The notes below the pieces were generated by a model. It saw nothing but the letters and a program-made list of their open reading frames with translations. It was not told where the DNA came from and did no database searches. The position numbers were made by a program, and so were the translations under genes. Below, piece after piece: positions 24,351 through 35,561 of a stretch of 64,000 nucleotides of DNA; within the stretch, counting starts at the first letter, position 1; each line of letters opens with the position of its first letter. The stretch is from Batillaria attramentaria. Taxonomy: Eukaryota > Mollusca > Gastropoda > Batillariidae. Where the stretch lies: positions 2,778,001 through 2,842,000 of the forward strand of contig JACVVK020000016.1 in assembly GCA_018292915.2 (NCBI GenBank), given 5' to 3'.

Positions 24351-25619
24351 GACTTGCGCGAGCCGCGTTTGTGCATGTGCTCCATTGAGACCTATGTGGT
24401 GTTCTCTCACTCTACTATGCTATTGAGTGAGAGTCAGTGGGAAAAACAAAGCTCACTACATCAATGAAACTCCCGCTTTCCCCGTCTACAAATAGAGAAC
24501 TTCCGAAAAGTGACGACACACCCCCACGTCAATCAAACATGACGTCGGCAAACTGACGCTGATACAGTTTTGCGTCAGTGCGCGTGTGCCTTTTCTGCGA
24601 TGTTTGTGAGGCGTGTGGCTTGTGTAAAGGAAATGTGCTTCGAGTACAAATTTTCGAGTCAACTGACGACAACGGCTGCAGTGAATTTTTCTAATTTTTT
24701 TGTATATTTTTTATGGCACCCCAGGCTCATTATCTATGTATAGTAGGAGCTATTTTGAGATCTAAAGTGTGTTCACCAGCACTTTCATCAGGTACGGTTT
24801 ACGCCAAAAGTACAAAAGCGACAACCTCCAAAATTCACTCAGTTGAGAGTCCGTATTCATGCTATCTATGTCCAAAAAATGGAGTGGTTTAGGTAAATAT
24901 TACGCCTTTAAACGCCAGAAAGCCACTTTTTTTGAAAAGGGCGATAACTCGCAAATCATGTGTGCAATCGTACCTGGATCGGGCCTTCTATTCAACAATC
25001 TTGATTCATTTAGAAACCCCAAATTTGAAATCGATCGGTTCAGTATTTTCGGAGAAATAGGCATCTGAACTGGGTTCACATGCAATGTCAACTCAGGCTC
25101 GGTTTACATGAAAACTATAAGAGCGACCATTTTCTAGTAGTGAGTCAATTCAGAGTCCGTATTCAAGCTATCTACTGCCAAAAAATTGAGTGATTTAAAT
25201 AAATATTACGCCTGTACACGAAAGACAACCAACTTGTCTCAAAAGGGCGATAACTCCCAAATCACTTAAGCAATCATCACACGCTTGAATCGTCTAATGT
25301 AACATTTTCATAAATTTGGATACCCCAAATTTGAAGCCATTCGGTTAAGTATCTTCGAAGAAACGGGCCCGGACACAATTCACACACGCACACACATCCG
25401 CACAGACGGCACTCACTGAGGAGGAGAAGTGCGTTCGGAACATCATACGCGTCAGCATCGATGACGCAAGTTTTCTTACGTCATTGTCAGAGTTACACTT
25501 GCAAAATCGTCTCTGCGGGAGATCGGCAGTGACGTGCGTTTGTACCACAGATGCTTGCCTATGAACGTGGAAATTTTAGCCCGTCCTATTATGTTGTTTC
25601 CATTACTATGGAAACAACA
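23850..25619. mobile_element. Large non-autonomous inverted-repeat element 'R', copy A (1.77 kb)
   Basis: It starts TGTTGTTTCCAT and ends ATGGAAACAACA, with TA on both sides (23848-23849, 25620-25621). Each end also forms its own hairpin. The interior holds CA and CG runs (23918-23966, 24283-24352). A ~300-bp internal block marked by AAGGGCGATAACTC and TTTTCGGAGAAA-type words is present twice (about 24860-25075, 25160-25380). Sequence similarity to copy B extends about 25 bp beyond the left end (ACAAGATGGCCAC, CAGCCCAA), so the true left border may be further out. No transposase is seen. Confidence 0.65.
23918..24352. repeat. CA, CT and alternating CG/CA simple repeats inside element R
   Basis: Pure CA 23918-23966, CT to about 23994, then CGCGCG and (CGCA)n at 24281-24352. 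The alternating purine-pyrimidine tract is potentially Z-forming. Confidence 0.85.
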
Positions 25620-25913
25620 TAAAAACGTCAGGCCGACAACAACTTATGTGGCGGTTTTGCATCAATTTTAGCAACAAAATTAAAACTCTTCACTACCTCA
25701 GTAATCAGTGTGACGCAAGTGAGCGATCAGTGAAAGTTATAGATGTCTGAAATATCAGCGACTAGAACTTTGACTCGGTACTCGCCATGTGACGACGCGA
25801 GCCCGGCCGGCGCACACCGGCACCGCCACGCTAGCAGACGGCAGCGTTAGCATGCGAAGCGAAAACGCCGTAATTACAGATATTTCGCATTCTTACATCA
25901 CCTGTAGCATTGG

Positions 25914-26082
25914 GGGGAGCCGGGGTGGTCGAATGGTAGAGCGTTGGACTTCTAATGCTCGGGTCGTGAGTTCGATCCCCGCTGGGGCCAAATATTTGTG
26001 CTGGCTTTTTCATCGTTGCCCCGTCTTTGATATCACCCTCTGTGGTGGAAAAGGACGTTAAACTCCCAAACACCCACCCACC
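25914..26082 (+). mobile_element. tRNA-derived SINE, family A, intact copy
   Basis: The tRNA-like head has GGTCGAATGGTAGAGCG (A box), an ACTTCTAAT anticodon-loop-like part suggesting a tRNA-Arg(TCT) origin, and GAGTTCGATCCC (B box). The body has TTGATATCACCC and the tail GGACGTTAAACTCCC, then CACC repeats. The target duplication CACCTGTAGCATTGG lies at 25899-25913 and 26083-26097. Confidence 0.9.
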
Positions 26083-26271
26083 CACCTGTAGCATTGGAAG
26101 TCAAATGTACACTATCCTTACTAATCAATGTATTCCAACAGCACCAAGAAACTTCTTCATTGCCGAAATATTAATGCTTGTAACTTTGAACCGACACCGG
26201 CGGCCATGTGCGAGCGCGACCCTCCGCCATCTTGAAATCAGATAGCCGGCGAATCTGGACCAGCCAATCAG

Positions 26272-26942
26272 GGCCGCGTTTCTTAAGGCGGGCGCTTCGA
26301 AACGTTCCGGGGCGCTTTCCTATGAAACCGTCTATAGGCACCTTGCCCGCGGCGAGCGGAAAAAGCGCCCGCGCGCGAAGTCTGAAGCTAGTTTGCCGCG
26401 AGCAAAAGGTCACGTGGTCAGTTTCTATGTAAACAAAGATGGCGGCGCCCACCGAAGGCTTCGTTGAAGTGGAACTAAGAAATGGCTTAAAATGAATTTG
26501 CGGGTGGATGGAGACCTTCTGTCCCAACTTGTAATTGTGCAGAATAGTATACGAAAATAATTTGAGCTAATTGCACCGGGCCGTGGTCGCCAGTCATTCA
26601 GGGATATGTCGTGCGTGTTTGTGGGGAAGGAGTGGTCAAAGTGAGTACGTAATGGTGCCTTACGTCTCCGTTTTGCATCGAGCAGAACATGCATACTAGC
26701 GGTATATCATGCTCCAAGCCAGTAATTATTGCTCCTCCCCAAAAACGTCGTCTTCTGCGCTCAAAAGATGACTGATAGCTGCGAGCACTAGAGTTTTCTT
26801 CTTCCTTTTCAACCTTGCCAACAACAGTGTTCGTGATTCCGCCGCCATTTTGAAAGCGCCCTGGTTCTAATTGGCCGTTTCCCAACGAGGCAAAGCGACT
26901 TTCGCAAGCGCCCGCGAGCGCCTTTCCGTAAGAAACGCGGCC
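26272..26942 (+). mobile_element. 671-bp Harbinger-like element, copy 1, CAG duplication
   Basis: Terminal repeats start GGCCGCGTTTCTTA and end TAAGAAACGCGGCC. CAG flanks both sides (26269-26271, 26943-26945). Inward-facing short frames begin at each end: MAAPTEGFVEVELRNGLK on plus at 26439-26495, and a basic 40-residue frame MAAESRTLLLARLKRKKK on minus at 26848-26726. These look like the preserved 5' ends of the two genes of an autonomous parent after internal deletion. Confidence 0.8.
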
Positions 26943-27129
26943 CAGATAGGCCTAGCGCCTGGCGAAATCGTTTGCGGTTGTTCGCAGTTCCTCGCATGTC
27001 GAGCGAAGCCCGAAGTGTCCAAAATCTCCTCGCGAACCCCCAAAACGGTTCGGGCGAAGCATTTTTCCTTCGCTCTTCGTGGTTATTCGCACGTGTTCGG
27101 GCTCGTTACTCCTAGAGTTATCGACGGAC

Positions 27130-28917
27130 CCGGAACAGGGTTGCTTAACTGACTGTAGGCTCAGTTCAAAACGGATCTACTGACTGCTCCAAGCCTATGG
27201 ACAAAGCGAAGTAAACTGCACCTCAGTCAGGAATGCCACATGAAGCATTTTGATTGCCGATGTCAGCTTTCAACTTTTACCGCACTAACTGGGTCCTGGC
27301 GGACCCGGAAGGGTGTTTCTAGTAACTTCAAATATCCCATAAACTATTGGGCATTTTTCGGTGACATTTTCGGAGTTCTCCGAGCCCCTAAAAGCTAGGC
27401 TACATTATACCAGAATCAAGTTGTATAATTATTGATGAAAAAGTAAACAAGTAAACAATGCCTCAACTGATTTTGACTACACACAATCTACGATCATGTG
27501 GGTCCTCCAGGGCCCATACTTTTCAAAGAGCGATTTCAGTGGTTACACCGGCCTATCCCGACGATGTGGGTCTGCCAGGACCCACACATTTTGTGAAGCG
27601 GGGGTCCGCCAAGACCCATACATTGTGAAGGGTAAAGAGCTACAGCATCATATCTTACTCTTATTTACTCCTTTGTTGCTTGTTTGCGATTTTTTGAAGC
27701 GTGTCGAGTACTCACAAATCACGGTGAGAGAAAGTGTTCACAACGCACACTATATGAGATGTCCTGTAAATAAAGGCCGGTCGTACACACATAATTGACA
27801 CCGGTCAATGTTTTGTCACATCAAGTATATTTTGAGCACGTTTTGCATACATTGCCGGGACCGCTCTCATCAGCGTGCCAAATGGTGTACCATTTCTAGA
27901 CTGAATTGAGATTCATAATTTCTGACTTGCCAAGTTATTAACTGATGACAGCTGACGATCATTCCGTCATTGTTTTCTTTAGATGAATGATGTTATATGG
28001 GGGAGTTTGTTTTGTCTTGTTTTGGATTCATGCATAATTTGATAAGTTATTAATGAAAAGTGACTTTCATTTTGTCGTAAGTTTAGATCTAAGATGGAAT
28101 TTGAGGTGCGACTCATTTTGTCTTTATTTATATTGTTGATTTTATGTGGGGGAGTTTGAGGTGCGACTCATTTTGTCTTTATTTATATTGTTGATTTTAT
28201 GTGGGGGAGTTTCTCCCATGTACATGTAATTGGGATCATGCAGCCAAGGAAGCAGAGCTCGGGGCAGTTGTCCGCATTGTCTGTTGCCTGGCAAGGTCGT
28301 GCAATCGTGCCGACACGAACAGACACCTGATGTACACGAACTGAATGTGAACACGAGGGGGCCCCACAAATGAATACTTGCCGATTGTGTATTTGTTTAA
28401 TGGCTGACAATTGTGATTATGGGTGGAGCTGGTAATGTGTTGGTACTTACGATGGTGCCCAGTCCCTTAAATAAATAAATGACAGAACATGATCATTTTT
28501 TTCCTGTCAAAGCTGCTAGTACTTCTGGCATGTCTCTGTTCAAGACGGAGCCAGCAACATCTGCTGTTCAAATTCCAAGTTGACAGTCGTAATTGAGACA
28601 GCTGATGTACATGTACCCATTTTCCACTTACCAGCCCTTGTTGAAAACACTGAGATGCCAGCAGAGTACGTGACTATTGTGCATTTGGTAATGCGGTAAC
28701 CAACAATTTTCGGTGATAACTTTTGTAGACCCAGTCCAGAGAAAATGTTACTCAGGAAGCTGTGACCTAAGACTATTCTGAACAGCCATTGTTCTCCATG
28801 CATCTTGCTGTTTCTTCTCGGCATTTTAGCGAAACCAGCCTCAGTAAATCTGTATTTCACTTAATTTTTTTTTAAAAGCCTACAAGCCCTTTTCAAAGAA
28901 TGAAACTTATTTCAAAA
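27130..28917. other. Gene-free stretch with GGGTCC/GGACCC words and a 55-bp tandem duplication
   Basis: Several GGGTCC...GGACCC inverted words lie at 27290-27620. Positions 27168-27235 resemble 41910-41975 (shared CTCCAA, CCTATGG, AAGTAAA, CTCAGTC-like). An exact 55-bp tandem duplication occupies 28103-28212. No conserved frame. Confidence 0.5.
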
Positions 28918-28919
28918 TA

Positions 28920-29371
28920 CAGTAAAACCTGTCTCGGCGGACACCTGTATAACCGGAACACCTCTACAACTAAGTACATGTACAAGCTGGACACTTTAAA
29001 GTATCACCGTCCAGTTTCACTACATGATCGTTCTGTAAAAGCCATTCACCTATAATGCGAACATGGACAGCTTAAACCAGTCCCTAGCGTGTGGTCAGCT
29101 TCAGACCATTTTCTACATCAGCTCTCCCTCTCTCTGAGAACTGACACACCAAAGACTAAACGTACAATGTGTCAGCTAGTGCTGTGCCATTATTCTGCAT
29201 GCTTTGTCAATAATGTGTAATGGGCGTGTTTTCGTGGGTTTTGTTCCATGTGATCTACTGGTTGGCTTTTATTTTTAACCCTTATCTGGTCCACTATACG
29301 GGCCAAACATGTGTCCAATGCGGAAAATTTGGCTCAGTCCCTTGGGAGCCCGCTTTATACAGGTTTTGCTG
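28920..29371. mobile_element. Pogo-like non-autonomous element
   Basis: The left end CAGTAAAACCTGTCT is preceded by TA. The right end TATACAGGTTTTGCTG is its diverged complement; the right TA is mutated. CGGACACC and GGACAG words recur inside. It ends about 190 bp downstream of the TMEM223 stop codon. Confidence 0.65.
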
Positions 29372-29563
29372 TTCACTTTCAGTTCCTGAGAAAAAGCCAG
29401 TATTGTTTGTAAGATGAAAGACACACAAGAGAGGCCTAAACATTTTTACATACTGAGTGATTTAGCAGCAAAAGGACAGTACAGTTCAAAACATTTTTAT
29501 TTAAAACTTTGCACACTGACAACTAAACTAAAAGGGCAAGCAGATTTAACAAGTTCATCACAA

Positions 29564-30790
29564 TCATTTCACACTGCGAGTCAAACCAACAGCATAATCA
29601 AAGAGGTCTGTGGAGTGAAAGCGTCCTCGTTTGTCCAACAGAAAGAAGAACCATTTCCCCTTGACCTTCATTGGAATTTGTGCAGATGCATCCACTCTGG
29701 CTTGTAAGCAGCTGACACTGTCCATGGGCACTATCACTGTTTTGTACCGCCCAAGTGCTGAAAATGTGTCAAGCTGAACAGTGCTGCCTCCCTTCAGCAA
29801 CCAGAGTTGTTTGACCGCTCGAGCTGGATACATGATGCTAATGCAAAGAACTAGATACCCTGAAAACAACAAAGTCATACATGCCGAGTCAGGATCAGAA
29901 CAAATTTTTATTTAACTGCTAATGAGTTTCTGCCTTTTCTCCATAACAGAGGCAGTATAGAAATATGCACGCATTTTCATGCCTCCTATTTGTAAAAGCT
30001 CAGATCACTTACTCAACTTCTGGCTGTCACTGTCAGCAAAACACCTTTTGCACGGGAAGCTGGGAATTTTATGTTGTTTTATTGTTTTGGAGATGTAAAA
30101 ATGGTGATTTTGCGGTACAGGCCACAAATTTAATTTTGTGATGTTCCCAGTCAATAATAATTGTAGTACATGTACATACATGTACATGATGGACTTTTAC
30201 TAACTGGTGCCAATTAATCAAAACGGATGATTACCAGTGTTAATGGCTAACAAAATGAAAATAAAATATCACTTTAAAAAAAATTCACAAAGGTATGTAT
30301 GTGCATGAATAATGAAGAAATCCTTCTCAAACTCTAGAAATGCCTTGTTAATGTTATGACAGCCAGGCACAATACACTTACCAAAACAAAAACAGAGAAC
30401 ACTAATGCCATTCTTGTATTTGCTCTCCTTGGAAGCCACCTTGCGCCACCATGACTGCTCAGTGGTGTCGAGTTGTTCCTCCGGTTCATCACGCAATGTT
30501 TGAAAGGAAAATAAACCCAAGTAGGCCCAGAAAGCAAACTGTGCACATCCAAAGTATGTAAGCAACTTGTAGAATCTATCATTGGCATGCGAATACACCA
30601 ACACATCTTTCTCTACTGCCGTATTTACTTCGAACGGAAGCCTTTTCTTGGATGCAATGTGCCTTCGAGGTGCTTGAAGGAAACTGTCGCTTGTGATGCC
30701 CCATTTTGAAGTGGCCAATCTTTGTGGAATGCGGCCCACGAAAGAAATTAATTTCCAATGTGTGGACACGAAAACTGACCGTCCTGCCAT
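29564..30790 (-). CDS. TMEM223: Transmembrane protein 223 (TMEM223), complete, two exons
   Basis: Exon 1 is 30790-30382 and exon 2 is 29859-29564. The junction is phase 1 with a GTAAGT donor and a TTTTCAG acceptor; the intron is 522 bp and the protein 234 residues. The N-terminus is basic and lacks acids (about residues 1-50), as expected of a mitochondrial presequence. A first hydrophobic helix lies at about 73-96 after VEKDVLVY, and a second at about 128-150 spans the splice junction. The C-terminal soluble part has PMKVKGK, FFLLDK, GRFHSTDLFD and VGLTRS, which match the conserved end of animal TMEM223. From family knowledge, TMEM223 is an inner-membrane protein implicated in mitochondrial COX1 expression and complex IV biogenesis. 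It is somewhat longer than the human protein (about 202 residues), mainly at the N-terminus. The start is the first ATG of the open frame. No neighbour relationship is apparent. Confidence 0.9.
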
Positions 30791-31001
30791 TGCCTACTTG
30801 CTTTAGTCTCCGACCTGATTAGCTTTAGCCTAGCCTAAAGTTAAGTAGACGTATCGATCCACTACAAGAACCACAAAATAATGCTGCGTAGGGTTGATAC
30901 TCACTGAAGACGGCTGACTTCCTCAGGCCACACCAAGCCCTAGGTGATAGGCCAATGAGAACCCTGACCGACGCGATCGTCAGATCAGATCTGACAAAAG
31001 G

Positions 31002-32260
31002 GTTCTAATATCAAAAAGAGAGGGGACACCCCAGTGCTGATCTAAAAGGCAAAAGTACGGATGACAGAACAGACTGAGGCACTGCCGGCCGGAAAAAACA
31101 AACCCAGACCAGGCATCAGAAAGCCAAGCAGAGATCCTCTGACGTTGCCCAAAGCTAAGCAAAACAGCCCTCACACACCCCAAAGACACTCGCCTAGCCA
31201 AGCAGCCAAAGACACACGCCAGGAACAACTTGTCCTTAAGGGCCAAAAGCTATAGGACGTAAAGCAAGCTAATGATGATGCGTAGGGTTAGTTCGCCCCC
31301 TTGTACCTGTTGTAAATGCACTGCGACCGTCTAAACGACATAGCGATTGCACCATTACCACACGGTATACCTCGCTAAATCGAACCCTAAACCGAACTAA
31401 ACAGGCGAACTCTACTCAGTAAATGAGCGTGCCGGACTGATGCGTTCATAAAGTTCGCCCGATACGGCGCAAGGGTGCGAACTATAGGCCTACTGAGCCA
31501 AAATAATGTGCAGATAGGCCTATCTACATGAGCCTTCTATGCCTGGGGTGAAAGAAACCCCGAAGTTCTAAGACATCGATATTCAAAAATCAATAGCAGC
31601 TTGGTCACTGATCAGCCACCCAGAGCCTCAGTTCACCGAGTTGCTAGTGAGAAGCTTGACAAAGACCGTAGATAATATTATTACTGTATCTACGGTCTTT
31701 GGTGAGAAAATTCTCAGTTGTGTTTCTGCCATGCTTATTATGCCAGTTTAAGCCAGCTCGACAGTAATGTCTTGTATCATACAGTATGACTGATTATCTG
31801 CCGGGAATCGGGTGGATATTAGCAAGTTCGACTGATTATTCAGGCAGTCTCCTTGAGCCGTCTCAGTTCACCACTTACTGAGCACAGCCGCCACACAGTC
31901 GGTGAACTCAAGTTGTGCTTGGACTGGCAACTGAGACTATTTTTCCGTGCTGCAAGTTGTTTTTCTTCCGTTTTTCTGGAAAGCACACTGTCCGGTCACG
32001 GTTAAAGTTCATCGTGATGCCATTAGTTTCGAAGAGTCTGTCACTGCCTATTTGTTCGTAAAGAGATATGCATACATGTACATCAGTGTGTGCCAACTTG
32101 ACCCAAGTAGCAGTAGCGCTTTACTTACTGCCCGTTTAGGGCACGACGTGTTTCCTCCACTCCGATGTCAAGCCTCATTTGTGCATCTTGCAGTTATTGG
32201 ACATATCGCGAAAGCGCCTTCGTACTCGTTTCGCGAGATCCTGTCGGCGTTCGACCGGCC
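31002..32260. other. Upstream of TMEM223; no gene recognised
   Basis: A 15-bp perfect hairpin with 12-base loop lies at 31660-31701 (CAAAGACCGTAGATA and complement). A CTCAGTTCACC word is repeated at 31628 and 31862. No conserved coding frame; the long plus frame from 31947 runs across a transposon boundary and is spurious. Confidence 0.5.
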
Positions 32261-33110
32261 CTGGGGCCGGGGTCACGACGTGTACGTTTCGGCTTTACGA
32301 ACGTTCGTAGCGGTACGAACGGTTTCGGTACGAAAATCGAGAGTCACGACGCGTACGTACGGCAATTTGTTCGTAGGTCTGTTCGTAACTTTACGCCTGC
32401 CTTCCCCCGTTCGTAAGTACAATCGTAGCAAAGAAATCAGAAAGACGCGTCACTCCTGCCCTCGTTATAAAGTGGAAAGCGATCACAAAAGCCGGGCATG
32501 CAATTGTGTTCTGCGCCGAATTGTTCAAATAACAGTTAAATATAAACGGGGAAACACTTCTTTTGGTATTCCTGTTGAAAAAACGACCATTTTTTTTCGC
32601 TTTCTTGTTAAAAAAAAGAAGAAGAAAAGACCTCAAGTGGTACGTGTGCATGCAGTGTAAACAAACAGTAAACACACGCGGCTGACGCAGATACAGCATA
32701 ATTTGTGTTGTTTTTTCCCGGACTTTACAAATCACGGTGACTTAAACTGTGCTAGCGGCTAGCTGCATCTAAATTCACAACACACACACACACACACGCA
32801 CGCACGCACGCACGCACGCACTCACACACACACTGTACTGTGAGACACAGTTGTCACTCATACGGCGGCAGGTACGTTCATCGGCACTTTTTTCCAGTTC
32901 ACATACTGTTGGGGGGAAATCTGTAGGTATGTATAGAACTCTGTAGGTATGTATACAAGAGGTTTGCATGCAGTGTAAACAAACAGCAGTAAACACACGT
33001 AGCAGGCGCAGACATCAGGTTTTGGTGTTGTTTTGTCGTTTTGTTGGCGGTGTTTTTTTTAACTTTACAAATAACGTTGACTTGAACTGTGCTAGCGGCA
33101 CGTTGCACTG

Positions 33111-33111
<1 letters not shown>

Positions 33112-33180
<69 letters not shown>

Positions 33181-33207
33181 GGAGAGAGAGAGAGAGAGAG
33201 AGAGAGA
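33112..33207. repeat. (AC)n then (GA)n microsatellite
   Basis: AC 33112-33176 followed by GA 33178-33207, inside the 2.45-kb element. Confidence 0.9.
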
Positions 33208-34322
33208 ACAAAATCATCCGGCTGAACTTCATTCTAACCATTGTAAAACCATATCACAACATAGATTCTGCTGGATCGTCGGTCGCAGATATGATTAATG
33301 CTGAGTTAGCAGGAAGTATTCAGCGGATGCGTCCATCTTTGGATCTCTCGCACATTCGATCTTTCTGTGTTCCGTACTAGTTTTACTTGAACACATTGAA
33401 CGAAATGCACTACGTAGCCTACGTACAGCAGTGAAAGCCAAACTAGATCTTTCGTTCGTTCTCCGGAACTTTGAAAGTACTTATGTTTTCCACAGGCCTA
33501 AAACACATGCGAAATATATGGGGGAGACCACCTGTCAGTCGCTGACATCTTTGTTTTTGTTTATTTTGCTAAAATGTTTTACGGCGGCTAGTGTAGGGTT
33601 GGTCAAACAAACAGAGACTTTCTACAAGCATGCGGATTCTATACTAAATTTACGCCAGTCACACGTCGTGGATGCGGCGATTTTGGTTTTCACGTGTGAT
33701 GCTGTGTGGTAGGTTTGGGAGAAAACATAATCTTGGCTCCAACTTTGATACCGATCTTGGCTCCAACTTCGATATCGTAGGCATACCTACCTCTATTTTT
33801 CAAGGGGGAAATCTAAAGAAAGGTTTTCCCGTTCCTGGTGTTCGCTTCTGACAGCAATTCGGCGCTGCACACCATTGCAAGCCCGAATTTTTGCGTGGTT
33901 TCTGGCTTTCTGCCATTACTGCGTAGATCTGCGGGATGCGCGCTAATGCGCGCAGACAACTCTTACGCGTTGTCCCTCAAAGGGAGGTAAGTGAACTATC
34001 TTTATGTTTCCAGGATCTTTGATCGTAGCAACGGCTTAATTAACGCGGGAAGTATAACACGATGGCAAATCGAGTAATGTTTCGTTTTCGTATAAGACGC
34101 AACTTCCGAGAAGACAACGGATCTTTAGAGATCGAAGCAACCCGTTTGATATGTATGATGCTGTTGAACTGTTTTCCCGATTTCGCTTCCGTCGTGCTGA
34201 TATCATTCATCTGTGCTTTTCATTTTCAGTGCTTGCGACTTCAAGTCAAACCATTTTTTCTTGACTTGTTTCACCGTCCGTGTTCCTGAGCCCCGTGCAT
34301 TCACACTTGATGTGATAAGCTC

Positions 34323-34508
34323 CTAAATCTTGAGGGTTTTTTTTTTGTTGTTTTTTTTGGCAGTGACAGCAGTCCCGTCCAAAGTTCCAAACAATACATT
34401 ATGATGTTCCTGTACTGCATCAAATAAGACGCGCAATTCTGCGTCAGAAAAATTGACATCGCGTTTTTTACGCTGTTTCTTGTCAATGAGATTCAAGCTT
34501 GCCGCCAT
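34323..34508 (-). pseudogene. Myb/SANT-like DNA-binding domain fragment of a Harbinger-type transposon
   Basis: The ATG at 34508 begins MAASLNLIDKKQ, then KRDVNFSDAELRVLFDAVQE and NVLFGTLDGTAVTA. The spacing of acidic, aromatic and basic residues fits the first two helices of the Myb/SANT-like domain in the second protein of Harbinger transposons (relatives include MSANTD3/4). The third helix is absent; a poly-Lys run and the stop follow. It reads inward from the right end of the element. Confidence 0.6.
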
Positions 34509-34716
34509 TTTGTTTTGGGGAAAATCCACACGTCTGAAACTGATAGGAAAGGGCGAGTTTCCGTACGTAGCTAAGAAACAGCCAACGTGCACGTCGTGAC
34601 CCGCGAATATTTGTTCGTAAGTAGTGTTCTTTGCTACGTTCAGTTTTGCCCTACGAACGTTGATACGAACACTGCTACGAACACTTTTTACTCACGCGTC
34701 ATGACCCCGGCCCCTG

Positions 34717-35387
34717 GGCCGCGTTTCTTAAGGCGAGCGCTTCGAAACGTTCCGGGGCGCTTTCCTATGAAACCGTCTATAGGCACCTTGCCCGCGGCGG
34801 GCGGAAAAAGCGCCCGCGCGCGAAGTCTGAAGCTAGTTTGCCGCGAGCAAAAGGTCACGTGGTCAGTTTCTATGTAAACAAAGATGGCGGCGCCCACCGA
34901 AGGCTTCGTTGAAGTGGAACTAAGAAATGGCTTAAAATGAATTTGCGGGTGGATGGAGACCTTCTGTCCCAACTTGTAATTGTGCAGAATAGTATACGAA
35001 AATAATTTGAGCTAATTGCACCGGGCCGTGGTCGCCAGTCATTCAGGGATATGTCGTGCGTGTTTGTGGGGAAGGAGTGGTCAAAGTGAGTACGTAATGG
35101 TGCCTTACGTCTCCGTTTTGCATCGAGCAGAACATGCATACTAGCGGTATATCATGCTCCAAGCCAGTAATTATTGCTCCTCCTCAAAAACGTCGTCTTC
35201 TGCGCTCAAAAGATGACTGATAGCTGCGAGCACTAGAGTTTTCTTCTTCCTTTTCAACCTTGCCAACAACAGTGTTCGTGATTCCGCCGCCATTTTGAAA
35301 GCGCCTTGGTTCTAATTGGCCGTTTCCCAACGAGGCAAAGCGGCCTCCGCAAGCGCCCGCGAGCGCCTTTGCGTAAGAAACGCGGCC
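34717..35387 (+). mobile_element. 671-bp Harbinger-like element, copy 2, CTG duplication
   Basis: Same length as copy 1 and nearly identical (I count fewer than about 12 differences by eye). The terminal repeats start GGCCGCGTTTCTTA and end AAGAAACGCGGCC. CTG lies at 34714-34716 and 35388-35390. The left CTG is also the right duplication of the 2.45-kb element. The same inward peptides start at 34884 (plus) and near 35293 (minus). It ends 175 bp before the CAMKMT start codon. Confidence 0.8.
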
Positions 35388-35561
35388 CTGCTTTACTAGT
35401 TTTTACCACCACAGACGTATTACACGTAAAGTACAGTGTGGTCTGCATCAATCGAGCCATAACGGCGTACTGTCGATAGTCTGCCAGTGGGAGTAGCGTC
35501 CCTGGATGTGTGTTTTGTTCGATGTCTCTGGCAACACTCACTGGCCTGCTTTTCAGTGAAA

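Larger units (their letters stand above)
32264..34713. mobile_element. 2.45-kb PIF/Harbinger-like element with CTG duplication
   Basis: The left end GGGCCGGGGTCACGACG and the complement of the right end (GGGCCGGGGTCATGACG) match at all but one base. CTG lies at 32261-32263 and 34714-34716. Both arms are rich in TTCGTA and TACGAAC words in opposite orientation. The interior holds CA and GA microsatellites (32781-32835, 33112-33207) and a Myb/SANT-like frame near the right end. No transposase domain is left. Confidence 0.7.

Noticed and set aside
25920..25990. Candidate tRNA gene (tRNA-Arg-like, A and B boxes)
   Set aside because: It is the head of a SINE with target duplications; the acceptor stem is imperfect and the same tail follows every copy.
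31947..32660. 237-codon open frame on plus
   Set aside because: It crosses the left end of the 2.45-kb element at 32264, has no recognisable domain and ends in microsatellite-like Lys/Arg codons; chance frame in CpG-rich DNA.
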